Origin: Candidatus Sodalis pierantonius str. SOPE
GTDB taxonomy: Bacteria; Pseudomonadota; Gammaproteobacteria; Enterobacterales; Enterobacteriaceae
Assembly: GCF_000517405.1 (NCBI RefSeq)
Contig: NZ_CP006568.1
Span: 1,922,001 to 1,986,000, forward strand
DNA: 64,000 nt
Direction: 5' to 3'
Below are positions 36,304-46,690 of the stretch, one piece after another (position 1 is the stretch's first letter; each line of letters opens with the position of its first letter). The notes under the pieces were generated by a model. The model had not been told where the DNA came from and searched no databases. It saw nothing but the letters and a program-made list of their open reading frames with translations. The translations under genes were made by a program, and so were the position numbers.

Positions 36304-36570
36304 CTAGTGCCGGCGAGCTACCGCCGTGATTCGCGTAATATTATTATTGAGTAAATCAATATCCGCGTTGTGCCCGGCTTCAAGATTGCGCGGCAGATTC
36401 TTCATGGCCATATCTATCGAGCCGACCAGTTCGTTCAGTTTGTCAGGGGAGAGGGATGATATTAATGCTGCGACCAGGATTTCAAGGGATTGCACCAGCG
36501 CGAGCAGTTCCTTCTCCGCAGCCTATTTTTGAGCCTAACGGATCAGTAATTGTGAAAGTAAGCTGTTCAT
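36304..36570 (-). pseudogene. iraP: IraP (RssB anti-adaptor), two in-frame amber codons
   Basis: Read through, the frame gives 88 codons, close to the 86 of E. coli IraP: MNSLLSQLLIR-TAG-AQK-TAG-AAEKELLALVQSLEIL.... The TAGs lie at 36537-36535 and 36525-36523, where E. coli has Leu and Glu. The helical core (ALVQSLEILVAALIS; LNELVGSIDMAMKNL) follows the IraP pattern. IraP protects sigma S from RssB/ClpXP degradation. The frame downstream is undamaged, so the stops are either recent or tolerated. Confidence 0.7.
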
Positions 36571-36735
36571 TGTGGCACCTGGAAAGGTAAAGTAACGGAT
36601 TTGCCCTGACGGGCGAAAACTCAGCCATACAGCCCTTTTGCAGAGCATATAATAATTTATATCATTATTTAATACCAAGATAATATTAAGCATTGAATAC
36701 AAGCCTGTTCTATCTAACTCAATGAAAGTTAGACA

Positions 36736-36765
36736 ATAAAAAAAAGCTTCCGCCAGGAAGCCTTC
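36736..36765 (-). terminator. Rho-independent terminator of nac
   Basis: Minus strand GGCTTCC-TGGC-GGAAGC hairpin followed by eight Ts; 35 bases beyond the nac stop. Confidence 0.85.
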
Positions 36766-36799
36766 TTTTTTCTGCACATTACTCGTGTCAGGATAATGT

Positions 36800-37718
36800 T
36801 CAACTGGCCAGCAGTAGCGCCTGTTTCTCCAACGCCGGCTGCGCAGCCATAGTCGTCATGAGGGTTTTCACCGCCGAGGCGGCGGGAGAAAGCGGCAAAC
36901 GGGACGACGTGGTGAGCGTCAGCGGCAACGGCATGCCGGGGCTTGATGATACGCGCCATCCAGGCATTCGTCGTGCTGACCACCGTCGCGGCGGTCGATT
37001 CCGGCAACACCGCGTTGCCCATACCGCTGGCCGCCGCCGCCGTCAGTGTCGCAATGGAGTCTATTTCCCCAATGATCTTGGCGCTTAATCGGCGCAGGGA
37101 AAAGGCTTCATCCACCCTTTTGCGAATGGCGGAAAAATCTCGCGGCAGGAAAAGCTCGCGTATCGCCACATCGCTCAGCTCTATACTTCCGCCTGGATTG
37201 TCATGAGTTCCCACCAGAAAAAGATCTTCTTTCAGCAAAGGTACACTGTTGACGCCGCTAAATACCGCCGGATCATAATGTACGGCCATGTCCAACTGAC
37301 CGCGGCTGACTTTTTCATTTAATGCGGCAGAACTGTTTTCATGCAGGTAGACAGTCATCTGTGGATATTGATCGCGCACTGCCTGTAATAATGGCCGGAT
37401 AAGAGGGCTGGAGGAGGTGCCCGGTGCCAAACCGATGGATACCTGGCCGCTCACGATCTGCCCGAGATTGCCGACCGCCCTTTGCGCCAGTTCACATTGC
37501 TGCAGGATGGCACGGGCATGCGAATAGAGGACTTTCCCCGCTTCGGTGGGCGTCACACCGCGTTTGGTGCGCACCAGTAGTTTCTGATCAAGCTCGCTCT
37601 CCAGAGTGGCAACCTGCTGACTTAATGCCGGTTACGCTATATGCAGAACTTCCGCCGCCTGTGTCAGGCTACCGATATCGACGATTTTTACAAAGTACTT
37701 GAGTCGTCTTAAATTCAT
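36800..37718 (-). pseudogene. nac: LysR-type nitrogen assimilation regulator Nac, inactivated
   Basis: The start MNLRRLKYFVKIVDIGSLTQ and the run VRTKRGVTPTEAGK and GQVSIGLAPGT match Nac closely over the HTH and effector domain. A CAA to TAA change is at codon 29 (HIA-stop-PALSQQ). Near 36925, in a CCCC run, the frame shifts; the true C-terminus (MPLPLTLTTSSRL...) ends at TGA 36802. Nac links nitrogen limitation (NtrC, sigma 54) to sigma-70 operons. In E. coli nac lies near tRNA-Asn genes, consistent with a chromosomal segment here. Confidence 0.85.
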
Positions 37719-38177
37719 TTCTGCCTCCGTCGCAGCTGTGCCAGAATCAATGGGTTGACTAACGCAAATAGCAGACCAATCCGCGCATCGGCTCTGAAAA
37801 TTACCTCGGAATGCAGAGTAAATAGTTAAATAAGAATAAGTTATGGCTGATTAGGACTTTTTACCTGGTCGCGTAAGTGGTGCTGCCGATCCCGGTTGAG
37901 ACAAGGGGATGCACCATAACAAGGCATAAGTTGACCCTATGGGGACGATTGAAAATGGCTAAACCGTCGTCTTCACCTTGCAAGGACATAAGGCTAGGCC
38001 CCCGCAAGCTAAACCGCCGGGGTTGGGAGGAGTGGCTGATACCGCCGGCATCGGGTCATCAACACCTGTAATATTTTGGCGATGAAAAGAAATCTAAAAA
38101 TTATCTTATGAAAAACATTCTTTACCAGATGACTACGGAATATATCGAATAGGTAGACAATGACTCTACTGATAAGA
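37719..38177. other. Upstream region of nac, no supportable gene
   Basis: 459 bases. I see no clear sigma-54 element at a sensible distance. A short plus-strand frame near 37955-38071 (GPRKLNRRGWEEW) looks like a remnant of something but cannot be assigned. Confidence 0.4.
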
Positions 38178-38315
38178 CGCTTTGTTGAATAAATCCGAAA
38201 TTTGTGACGACTTCCTCCCTATCAGGGCGATTGTTACATGATGCGGACGCTGTTTGGCATTCCTAACAGCGTGATCCGGTTAAGCGCTTTGACCATTGCC
38301 ATAGCCTCACCTACC
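38178..38315 (-). mobile_element. IS903 right-end fragment
   Basis: 138 bases from the right inverted repeat through the last transposase codons, cut by IS256 copy 7. Confidence 0.93.
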
Positions 38316-39630
38316 GAGCCTGTTTAGAAATTTGTGTATTTGCCTGATTTTGATATGTTCAATCCAACATCAAAAACAGGTTAATTTATGGACGAAAAAC
38401 AGTTGCAGGCTCTGGCTAACGAACTGGCCAAAAATCTCAAAACCCCTGAAGATCTCAGTCACTTCGATCGGCTGCTGAAAAAAATTAGCGTCGAAGCAGC
38501 TCTCAATGCCGAAATGACCCATCACCTCGGCTACGATAAAAATCAGCCTAAACCGGGGACCAACGCCCGCAACGGCTATTCCACAAAAACCGTTACCACT
38601 GGCGATGGCCCGCTGGCGCTGCGTACTCCGCGCGATCGTGACGGTTCCTTTGAACCGCAACTGGTGAAGAAGAACCAGACCCGGATTACCGGGATGGATA
38701 ACCAGATTTTATCGTTGTACGCCAAAGGGATGACCACCCGCGAGATCGCCGCCGTGTTCAAAGAGCTGTATGACGCCGATGTCTCGCCGGCGCTGGTCTC
38801 AAAGGTCACCGATGCGGTCATGGAGCAGGTTGTCGAATGGCAAAACCGGCCTCTGGATGCAGTCTATCCCATTGTTTATCTTGACTGTATCGTTCTAAAA
38901 GTCCGGCAGGACAGCCGCATCATCAACAAATCTGTGTTCCTGGCGCTGGGCATCAACATCGAAGGCCAGAAAGAGTTGCTAGGTATGTGGCTGGCCGAAA
39001 ATGAAGGCGCAAAGTTCTGGCTGAACGTGCTGACAGAGCTGAAAAACCGCGGCCTGAACGATATCCTTATCGCCTGCGTAGACGGGCTGAAAGGTTTCCC
39101 TGACGCTATTAACGCGGTGTATCCGGAGGCGCGGCTCCAGCTGTGTATCGTACATATGGTGCGCAACAGCCTGCGGTTCGTCTCCTGGAAGGACTACAAG
39201 GCCGTCACCCGCGACCTGAAAGCTATCTATCAGGCCCCTACGGAAGAAGCCGGCTTGCAGGCGCTGGAAGCGTTCTCCAGTGCCTGGGACATCCGCTACC
39301 CGCAAATAAGTCGAAGCTGGCAGGCAAACTGGGCCAATCTGGCCACGTTCTTTGCCTACCCAACGGACATCCGCAAGGTGATCTACACGACCAACGCCAT
39401 CGAGTCGTTAAACAGCGTGATCCGGCATGCCATCAAAAAGCGCAAGGTGTTCCCGACCGACGACGCAGTGAAAAAGGTGGTGTGGCTGGCGATACAGGCG
39501 GCCTCACAGAAATGGACAATGCCTTTGAGGGACTGGCGCATGGCAATGAGCCGCTTTATTATCGAGTTCGGTGACCGCCTGGACGGTCACTTCTGAGAAA
39601 ATGCATTTACACAGAATCGTGTACAGGGTC
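38316..39630 (+). mobile_element. IS256-family element, copy 7
   Basis: 1315 bp. Left flank IS903 fragment, right flank IS21 end (ATATTTTCCG). No target duplication. Confidence 0.93.
38388..39596 (+). CDS. IS256-family transposase, copy 7, intact
   Basis: 402 codons; a single A to V change (IAAVFKEL) from copy 5. DDE residues present. Confidence 0.92.
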   Translation: MDEKQLQALANELAKNLKTPEDLSHFDRLLKKISVEAALNAEMTHHLGYDKNQPKPGTNARNGYSTKTVTTGDGPLALRTPRDRDGSFEPQLVKKNQTRITGMDNQILSLYAKGMTTREIAAVFKELYDADVSPALVSKVTDAVMEQVVEWQNRPLDAVYPIVYLDCIVLKVRQDSRIINKSVFLALGINIEGQKELLGMWLAENEGAKFWLNVLTELKNRGLNDILIACVDGLKGFPDAINAVYPEARLQLCIVHMVRNSLRFVSWKDYKAVTRDLKAIYQAPTEEAGLQALEAFSSAWDIRYPQISRSWQANWANLATFFAYPTDIRKVIYTTNAIESLNSVIRHAIKKRKVFPTDDAVKKVVWLAIQAASQKWTMPLRDWRMAMSRFIIEFGDRLDGHF

Positions 39631-39694
39631 ATATTTTCCGATCACCCATTCCAGTGATATTCGTTCACGTGTTCGCTCATCTTCTGACTCGGGT

Positions 39695-40444
39695 TTAGTC
39701 TATTTTTCCTGTGCTGGCTACTCCTTGCTCTTTGCGTAGTGATTCGCCTTTAAGTTCCAGTCTATAGCTGGGGTGTACTAACCGATCGAGTAACGCGTTA
39801 GCTGTCGTGGGGTTTTCTATCAGTCCATACCATTTTTTCACCGGCAGTTGACTGATCAGGATGCTGCTGCTTTTGTCGTAGCGATCTTCCATCACCTCCA
39901 ACAGCATCGTTGCCTGCATCGGACTTATTGATTCTAGGCCCACGTCGTCCAAGATCAGTAACTCTATTTTTTCTAACTGCTTAAGCTGTTTTAGATAGGT
40001 TCCGTCTACCTGACACTGGTGAAAATGGACCAGCAACCGACCCACTCGCCAGTAACGCACGCTATATTGCTGCCGGCATGCCTGCTCACCAAGCGCACAA
40101 CTGAGCCAGGTTTTGCCCGTACCTGTTGGCCCCGTGATGAGTATGCTTTTCTGATATTTCAGATATTGTCCCCCTAGCAGATCTCGCATCTGTTCCGGTG
40201 TCACTCCTCGGCTAGGGATATAGCGGATATCTTCCGGTTTTGCCTGCAAGCGCATTTGCGATTGCCGTCGCAGACGGCATATTTGGTTGTTTTTTCTATG
40301 CAAATTTTCCGCTTCTACCATCAGCGACAACCGCTCCTCGAACCCCAGCTCCCCATAACTCCCCGGGAGTTCGCGTTGCGTCTCCAACGCCTGGACCATT
40401 GCCGACAACTTCAGCTCTCGCAGAGCCATTAACAGTATATCCAT
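39695..40444 (-). CDS. istB: istB ATPase of IS21 copy 3
   Basis: 249 residues, intact and identical in translation to the copy 2 istB. Confidence 0.92.
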   Translation of the reverse strand: MDILLMALRELKLSAMVQALETQRELPGSYGELGFEERLSLMVEAENLHRKNNQICRLRRQSQMRLQAKPEDIRYIPSRGVTPEQMRDLLGGQYLKYQKSILITGPTGTGKTWLSCALGEQACRQQYSVRYWRVGRLLVHFHQCQVDGTYLKQLKQLEKIELLILDDVGLESISPMQATMLLEVMEDRYDKSSSILISQLPVKKWYGLIENPTTANALLDRLVHPSYRLELKGESLRKEQGVASTGKID

Positions 40445-40455
40445 ATTTATTCTCC

Positions 40456-42008
40456 TTAGTGATAACTGTCCGGACCTCGGAGGTTTTCGTGAACCAGCAT
40501 TGATACGCCGGCTCCGTCCTGGGTGACCTCACTTTCACGACCGTGTTTTAATACGTTGGCTATGAAAGAGCGGTTAATGCACCCTTTCTCCAACGCCAGC
40601 GCGCAGGGCCTTCTCCAGTCGCGTCGTCTCATAGCGCCGTTGCAGATTGAGTAGCCCCAGCACGGAGCGGTAAGCCTGCTCCGGATGGGCTTTGCTCTTT
40701 TGGATGGACTCGACCACTTTCAATGTGCACACACCCACCGACAGCGCCCAACTGCACAGCCTTTCCGGCGTCCACTGACTCTGCCCCTTATGGTTAGCCG
40801 GCATGTGCGCCGCCTGAGTCGTGTGCCTATAGGCGTTATCGCTGCGAGGGTGCGTAGCCACGCAGACGCCCTTATGGTGGATTTGCACCAGCCGTTGGGT
40901 GGCGATGACGTCAACGCGCTCGCCAACCAGCGGATGCGGCACCGAGTACCAGTTTTTGCCGTAGTCTATGTGGTAATCAGGTCCCACTCGGGCAACGAGA
41001 TACTCACTGTATTCCCATTGTGTGGGCGGTAGAGGCCCAAGAGCCGGTTTGTCCAGCTGCTCGAAGCGTTCAAGGCGACTTTGTCCGCCGTAATGACGCA
41101 TCGGGCGCAAATTCAACTCATGATTGAGTTCTCGTATCACCTGGTTGAGTTCGGCCAGCGAGTAGAACCTACGTTTACGCAACCGGGCCAAAACCCAGCG
41201 TTCTACCAGCTGCACAGTTGATTCTGCCTTCGCCTTGTCTTTCGGTTTTCTCGGGCGCGCCGGTAGCACCACTGTCTCATAGTGATTTGCCAGCGCCTGG
41301 TAGCTCTGGTTTATGACCGGCTCATAGCGGTCAGGGGTGCTGACAGCGCTGCGCAGATTATCAGGTATCATCAGCTCCGGAACCCCACCCATGAAGTGCA
41401 GGCAGCGGCTATTGGCGTTGAGCCACGATGCCATGTCCTGGCCTTCGCAGGCTTCGATATACGCATAGCCTGACACGCCCATGGCAGCGACGAAGATAGC
41501 GACCTGGCGTACGCTACCGGTCGCAGGGTTGACGATAGGTACGGTGGGGCCACAGAAGTCGATGAAGAGCTTTTCGCCAGCCTTGTGCTCCATGCGCATG
41601 GAACGCCGCTGCTTCTTTTTCCAGTCACGGAACAGTGCACAAAACTGTGAGTAACCGAGGGCATCACCGCCCACGGCGGACTGATATTCCATCCAGAGCA
41701 GCTGCTTGGTCATGCCCTTGCGGCTTAACTCGGTATCGATATCAAGCCAGCTGGGTAAGGTATTGATAACTTTTCCGGATTTGTCGGGATAGAGCAGGCG
41801 GTCGAGGTCGACGGGGGGACAGTTCCGCCGGCAATGGCCAGACCAGGTTAGCTATCGTGAATCGGCCGAGGATATCGTGCACGGTAGTACAGCCTATGTC
41901 GAGCGCTGCTGCGATAGTGCGATTCGAGCGACGCTGCTCGAATTTCATACGTAAGACATTAATATAGATGCACATTTCCGTTCTCGCTTTCTTCTTTTTA
42001 CGTGCCAT
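40456..42008 (-). pseudogene. istA: istA of IS21 copy 3, broken twice
   Basis: Same six-G run (41813-41818) as copy 2, plus an extra G near 40607 that alters the C-terminus. The copy 2 nonsense codon is absent, so that mutation came after duplication. Confidence 0.9.
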
Positions 42009-42173
42009 GCCCCCGAAAGCTAAAAGTCTCCAGAGTATGGCGGAACAGAAGATGAGCGATCGGACAGAATCGGAATCGCTGATCGGGCGACCGGAATCAG
42101 TGATCGGATGAAATCAGAATTAGTGATCGGGTGAAATCGGAATCAGTGATCGGATGTGACCGGAACCAGCATT

Positions 42174-42257
42174 ATGACTCCTAACGCCCACGAACTGGCC
42201 AAGACATCCTTTCTAGTTGAGTTAGAACGTCGAGCAGAACAATTCCAGAATGAGTAA
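42174..42257 (+). CDS. Short phage ORF, duplicate of 30806-30889
   Basis: 27 codons, identical translation. Present only because of the segmental duplication. Confidence 0.35.
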   Translation: MTPNAHELAKTSFLVELERRAEQFQNE

Positions 42258-42323
42258 ACCCACCGCTGCTGGCACGCACCTTTCCGACCAATCTCAGATC
42301 TTGCTATTTTACGTGCAAAGAAA

Positions 42324-42348
42324 AGCCCCGTGTCGTAGACGCGGGGCT
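42324..42348 (+). terminator. Hairpin terminator, duplicate
   Basis: Same 11-bp stem and GTA loop as at 30956-30980. Confidence 0.75.
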
Positions 42349-43080
42349 TTATGTCGAAGCGTAGTCAATATGTAGACGACAATTAGAATAAATCCTTTTA
42401 TTCCAGTAGGTTAACTTCATGATTTCTTCACGTCCCCTGTCTTCGCCGTTTTCCAGCCAGTTGCGTACAATGTTGCCAACCAACGTGGCGTCCTCCATGA
42501 TGACCACCAGTTGCTCCTCGTTGTAGTCCTGCCCATAGGCAGCCAGATTGGATGTTTTGACGCTGCTCACATCGGGCCGATCAGGTGCGTAGAACTCATA
42601 CGGGCTTAAATCCCCGAGGCTTATCAGTTCGCGCATTGTGGTAGGCTTAATGAGCTTCTCGTAGCACTTTCCCATCCATGATGCGAACGGCGTACCCGAT
42701 AGCCCCACCACCCTAATATCAGTATCCCGGATGATTTCCAGCAATTTTTTGCGGCGCATATGGGCTTCGTCAACAATCAGCAAATCAATATTGTCCGGGA
42801 ACTGTCGGCGTATCAGCGTGTCGGCACTGGCAATCTGGATCAGTTTATCCGGATCATGCAATGGATGCTCACGCCACACATAGCTGATTTCATCGGCAGG
42901 CAGGCCGTACTCAACAAAGCGCGTCGCTGTTTGGTCAAGCAGCACTGTGAACGGGGCGACAAACATTACACGCATGCCGCGACTGACAAAACCGTCGGCG
43001 ATGAATGCCGATATTGCTGTCTTACCGAACCCAACCGGCGCGGACAGCAGCAGCGTTCTGTACTGCTTCCAGTGCTGGCG
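42349..43080 (-). pseudogene. Phage SF2 helicase fragment, duplicate
   Basis: Repeats 30981-31712: same Walker A, DEAH and truncation points at both ends. Confidence 0.75.
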
Positions 43081-44133
43081 GGCTTTGTTGAATAAATCGA
43101 ACTTTTAGGTGACTGGCGGCTCTGATCACTACATTCGTTTCAACATCAGGTCCCCATGGCAAAGCAAAAGTTTAAAATTACCAACTGGCCCGCATACAAC
43201 AATGCGCTCAGGCAGCGGGGGGACCTGACAGTATGGCTTGATGAGTCAGCCATTGTTGCATGGACTGAGAGTACACCACCTGAACATCGTGGCCGGCCGC
43301 TTCACTACACCGATATGGCCATTACCACGGTTCTGATAATAAAGCGCGTGTTTAACCTTTCGCTCCGGGCGTTACAGGGTTTCGTTGACTCAATTTTTAA
43401 ACTGATGGGGCTGTCGCTGCGTTGCCCAGATTACTCTCTGGTCAGCCGGCGAGCAAAAACCGTCGACATCAGCATAAAAACGCCAACCCGCGGCGAAATC
43501 TCACACCTGGTCATCGATGGCACCGGCCTGAAAGTCTTCGGCGAAGGCGAATGGAAAGTCAGGCAGCATGGGGCTGAGAGGCGCAGAGTATGGCGCAAGC
43601 TTCATCTGGCAGTAGATAGCGTGACACATGAAATTATCTGTGCCGATTTATCGCTAAGCGGTACGACAGATGCGCAGACGCTGCCCGGGCTGATACCAAA
43701 CCCACCGAAAAATCAGGGAAGCGTCGGCTGACAGTGCTTACGATACGCGTTACTGTCATGATGCTCTGCTGAGGAAAAAAATAAAGCCGCTTATCCCACC
43801 GCGAAGTGGTGCGCAATATTGGCCAGCTCGATACCATGAGCGTAACCATGCGGTGGCAAATCAGCATCTGAGCGGCAATAACGATACCTGGAAAAAGAAA
43901 GTAGGTTATCACCGGCGTTCACTGGCTGAAACGGCCATGTTCCGGTTTAAAATACTTCTGGGTGGTCATCTGAGTCTGCATGACTATGACGCGCAGGTAG
44001 GTGAGGCAATGGCAATGGTTAAAGCACTTAACCGGATCACACTGTTAGGAATGCCAAACAGCGTCCGCATCATGTAACAATCGCCCTGATAGGAAGGAAG
44101 TCGTCACAAATTTCGGATTTATTCAACAAAGCG
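43081..44133 (+). mobile_element. IS903-type element, copy 8
   Basis: 1053 bp. Left flank helicase, right flank integrase gene; no matching target duplication. Confidence 0.93.
43156..44077 (+). pseudogene. IS903-type transposase (copy 8), frameshifted
   Basis: Base losses near 43693-43708 (LINQTHRK region reads LIPNPPKN) shift the frame at about residue 180. Confidence 0.9.
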
Positions 44134-44403
44134 TCTTTTGGTGAGAAATATAGCTACAACGGCTTTAATGATTTATGGACAAAAGCACGGAATGAGGCTG
44201 GTAAGAGGTTGGAGAAAAGCCTCGACTTTACTTTTCATGACTTAAAAGCTAAGGGCATCTCAGATTATCAGGGCTCGACGAAAGATAAACAACTTTTCAG
44301 CGGTCATAAGACGGAATCACAGGTTCTAGTCTATGACAAAAAGGTAAGCGTAACCCCATCTCTCGACCGCCCTTTGGTAAGCGATAAGTCGAAAATACGC
44401 TAA
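44134..44403 (+). pseudogene. Phage tyrosine integrase, C-terminal fragment
   Basis: 89 codons. FTFHDLKAKGISD (the His/Arg box, with Lys where Arg is expected), LFSGHKTESQ (second box) and VYDKK with the nucleophilic Tyr. The N-terminal two thirds were removed by IS903 copy 8. The gene runs into the 3' end of tRNA-Ser(CGA), 57 bases away: the standard arrangement of an integrase beside its attachment site. Confidence 0.8.
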
Positions 44404-44406
44404 CTC

Positions 44407-44424
44407 AACGCTAACAGCGTTTTT
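44407..44424 (+). terminator. Weak hairpin after the integrase
   Basis: AACGCT-AAC-AGCGTT followed by a short T-run, just past the stop. Confidence 0.5.
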
Positions 44425-44460
44425 AGTAACATAAAAGAAACGCTGTAACTCATTGAAAAG

Positions 44461-44550
44461 TGGCGGAGAGACAGGGATTTGAACCCTGGAAGGGATTGCT
44501 CCCTTAATGGTTTTCGAGACCGTCCCGTTCAGCCGCTCCGGCATCTCTCC
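44461..44550 (-). tRNA. tRNA-Ser(CGA)
   Basis: 90 nt including encoded CCA. Acceptor GGAGAGA/TCTCTCC, long variable arm, anticodon CGA in GTCTCGAAA, GGTTCAAATC T-loop. It matches the E. coli serU layout and neighbours mtfA, as there. The anticodon is wild type, so it is not a supD-like amber suppressor. Its 3' half is the likely core of the prophage attachment site. Confidence 0.95.
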
Positions 44551-44642
44551 TTTTTTGCGGTTGCTATCATGCCCTGTTTTGCGGCATTTTAACAGTATTA
44601 ATCCGCCCTCACGATTCAAGTGACGACTTATCGAGCAACATG

Positions 44643-44748
44643 ATGATCAAATGGCCATGGCAAAGCACGCATCCCGCCAGCTCAGATGAAACGAACTGGG
44701 ATCGGGCGGTATCAATCCCGCTATTTAGCCCGCTCTCGGTCAATGAGC
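44643..44748 (+). pseudogene. mtfA: mtfA, 5' part (split by IS903 copy 9)
   Basis: Start MIKWPWQST at the second of two adjacent ATGs, as in E. coli. 35 codons to the insertion. Together with 45813-46516 it restores 269 residues (E. coli 265). Confidence 0.9.
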
Positions 44749-45803
44749 CGCTTTGTTGAATAAATCCGAAATTTGTGACGACTTCCTCCCTATCAGGGCG
44801 ATTGTTACATGATGCGGACGCTGTTTGGCATTCCTAACAGCGTGATCCGGTTAAGCGCTTTGGCCATTGCCATAGCCTCACCTACCTGCGCGTCATAGTC
44901 ATGCAGACTCAGATGACCACCCAGAAGTGTTTTAAACCGGAACATGGCCGTTTCAGCCAGTGAACGCCGGTGATGACCTACTTTCTTTTTCCAGGTATCG
45001 TTATTGCCGCTCAGATGCTGATTTGCCACCGCATGGTTACGCTCATGGTATCGAGCTGGCCAATATTGCGCACCACTTCGCGGTGGGATAAGCGGCTTTA
45101 TTTTTTTCCTCAGCAGAGCATCATGACAGTAACGCGTATCGTAAGCACTGTCAGCCGACGCTTCCCTGATTTTCCGGTGGGTTTGGTTAATCAGCCCGGG
45201 CAGCGCCTGCGCATCTGTCGTACCGCTTAGCGATAAATCGGCACAGATAATTTCATGTGTCGCGCTATCTACTGCCAGATGAAGCTTGCGCCATACTCTG
45301 CGCCTCTCAGCCCCATGCTGCCTGACTTTCCATTCGCCTTCGCCGAAGATTTTCAGGCCGGTGCCATCGATGACCAGGTGTGAGATTTCGCCGCGGGTTG
45401 GCGTTTTTATGCTGATGTCGACGGTTTTTGCTCGCCGGCTGACCAGAGAGTAATCTGGGCAGCGCAGCGACAGCCCCATCAGTTTCAAAATCGCGTCAAC
45501 GAAACCCTGTAACGCCCGGAGCGAAAGATTAAACACGCGCTTTATCATCAGAACCGTGGTAATGGCCATATCGGTGTAGTGAAGCGGCCGGCCACGATGT
45601 TCAGGTGGTGTACTCTCAGTCCATGCAGCAATGGCTGACTCATCAAGCCATACTGTCAGGTCCCCCCGCTGCCTAAGCGCATTGTTGTATGCGGGCCAGT
45701 TGGTGATTTTAAACTTTTGCTTTGCCATGGGGACCTGATGTTGAAACGAATGTAGTGATCAGAGCCGCCAGTCACCTAAAAGTTCGATTTATTCAACAAA
45801 GCC
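44749..45803 (-). mobile_element. IS903-type element, copy 9
   Basis: 1055 bp, perfect 9-bp target duplication TCAATGAGC (44740-44748, 45804-45812). Confidence 0.96.
44805..45728 (-). CDS. IS903-type transposase, copy 9
   Basis: 307 codons, intact, a few substitutions (VGHHRRS, MAKALNR). Confidence 0.92.
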   Translation of the reverse strand: MAKQKFKITNWPAYNNALRQRGDLTVWLDESAIAAWTESTPPEHRGRPLHYTDMAITTVLMIKRVFNLSLRALQGFVDAILKLMGLSLRCPDYSLVSRRAKTVDISIKTPTRGEISHLVIDGTGLKIFGEGEWKVRQHGAERRRVWRKLHLAVDSATHEIICADLSLSGTTDAQALPGLINQTHRKIREASADSAYDTRYCHDALLRKKIKPLIPPRSGAQYWPARYHERNHAVANQHLSGNNDTWKKKVGHHRRSLAETAMFRFKTLLGGHLSLHDYDAQVGEAMAMAKALNRITLLGMPNSVRIM

Positions 45804-45812
45804 TCAATGAGC

Positions 45813-46516
45813 AGCAAAAACTGGTGGCGCTGGCAAAGAAATTTCTGCGGCAAAAGAAACTCGTTCCCTTGCAGACACTGGAATTGCATGCCCAGCAGCG
45901 GGCGCGCATTGCGCTGTTATTTTCCTTACCGGTGCTTGAGTTGGGGCTGGAATGGTTAGACGGCTTCCATGAAGTATTGATCTACCCGGCGCCCTTCGTG
46001 GTGGCCGATAGCTGGCAGGATGATTTTGGCCTGGTACACCAGGGCGAGGTGGTTCATTCCCGGCAAAGCTGGGATCAAGGCCCGGTGGTCCTCAACTGGC
46101 TCGAAATTCAGGATTCCTTTGATTTGTCGGGTTTCAATTTGGTTATCCATGAAACCGCTCACAAACTCGATTTACGTAACGCGGGCGTCGTCAATGGCGT
46201 GCCACTTATCCCGTTACGGGAGATCGCCCGCTGGGAACAGCTGCTCCATGGCGCCATGGCGGACCTACAGGATGAGGTTGAGCTGGTTGGGGAAGACGCG
46301 GCCAGCATGGATGCCTATGCTGCAAGCGACCCTGCGGAGTGCTTTGCCGTATTGTCGGAATACTTTTTCAGCTCTCCCGAACTGCTGGCGGAGCGATTCG
46401 GCGATCTTTACGGCTATTTCGTCCGCTTTTACCGTCAGGACCCGCTTTCAAGGCTCACAGCCTTGCGCGCCGGTCGCAGGCAGGATGCGCGCAGCCTGAC
46501 CCAGGCGCCGGATTAA
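45813..46516 (+). pseudogene. mtfA: mtfA, 3' part (peptidase domain)
   Basis: Carries GLEWLDGFHEVLIYPAPFVV, the zinc-binding HETAH motif in NLVIHETAHKLD, and SDPAECFAVLSEYFF, all as in the MtfA metallopeptidase. MtfA binds the repressor Mlc and so influences ptsG glucose transport. No other lesion is seen, so precise loss of the IS would restore the gene. A frame from inside the IS (45722) could start a chimeric protein, but this is unlikely to be meaningful. Confidence 0.9.
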
Positions 46517-46643
46517 GCCAGCGCAAGCCCGTGATGTGGGCGCGATGGCTAGGTCTCAACAGCGCCTCTTGCCTCAATCTGGCGCTGAAAATCACCAATT
46601 CGGCTAAGCCTTGCGCAATTGCGCGATTTCATTCGGTTATCCG

Positions 46644-46672
46644 TTGACACCCCTTCGGTGTCCCGCTATGAT
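46644..46672 (+). promoter_or_regulatory. Promoter of tRNA-Asn
   Basis: TTGACA (46644-46649), 17-bp spacer, TATGAT (46667-46672): near-consensus sigma 70, 18 bases before the mature tRNA. Confidence 0.88.
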
Positions 46673-46690
46673 TCGCCCCTTTCTCGCGAT

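Larger units (their letters stand above)
39631..42171 (-). mobile_element. IS21-family element, copy 3, right tip missing
   Basis: Left terminal end complete at 42171. The outer about 50 bases of the right end are lost at the IS256 junction, at a different position from copy 2. Confidence 0.92.
39651..44133. repeat. Direct segmental duplication, copy B (partner 28282-32767)
   Basis: Same order and near identity to copy A. Differences include one base in istA at the copy A TGA, an extra G near 40607 and the damaged IS903 of copy 8. Confidence 0.93.

Noticed and set aside
37719..37760. TGGCACAGCTGC upstream of nac as a sigma-54 promoter
   Set aside because: Spacing between the GG and GC elements is too short and it lies too close to the start codon.
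37955..38071. Short plus-strand frame with LNRRGWEEW
   Set aside because: Too short and isolated to assign; possibly a remnant, but nothing supports a function.
45722..46516. 264-codon frame starting inside IS903 and running through mtfA
   Set aside because: The start belongs to the IS end; the real gene begins at 44643 and is split.
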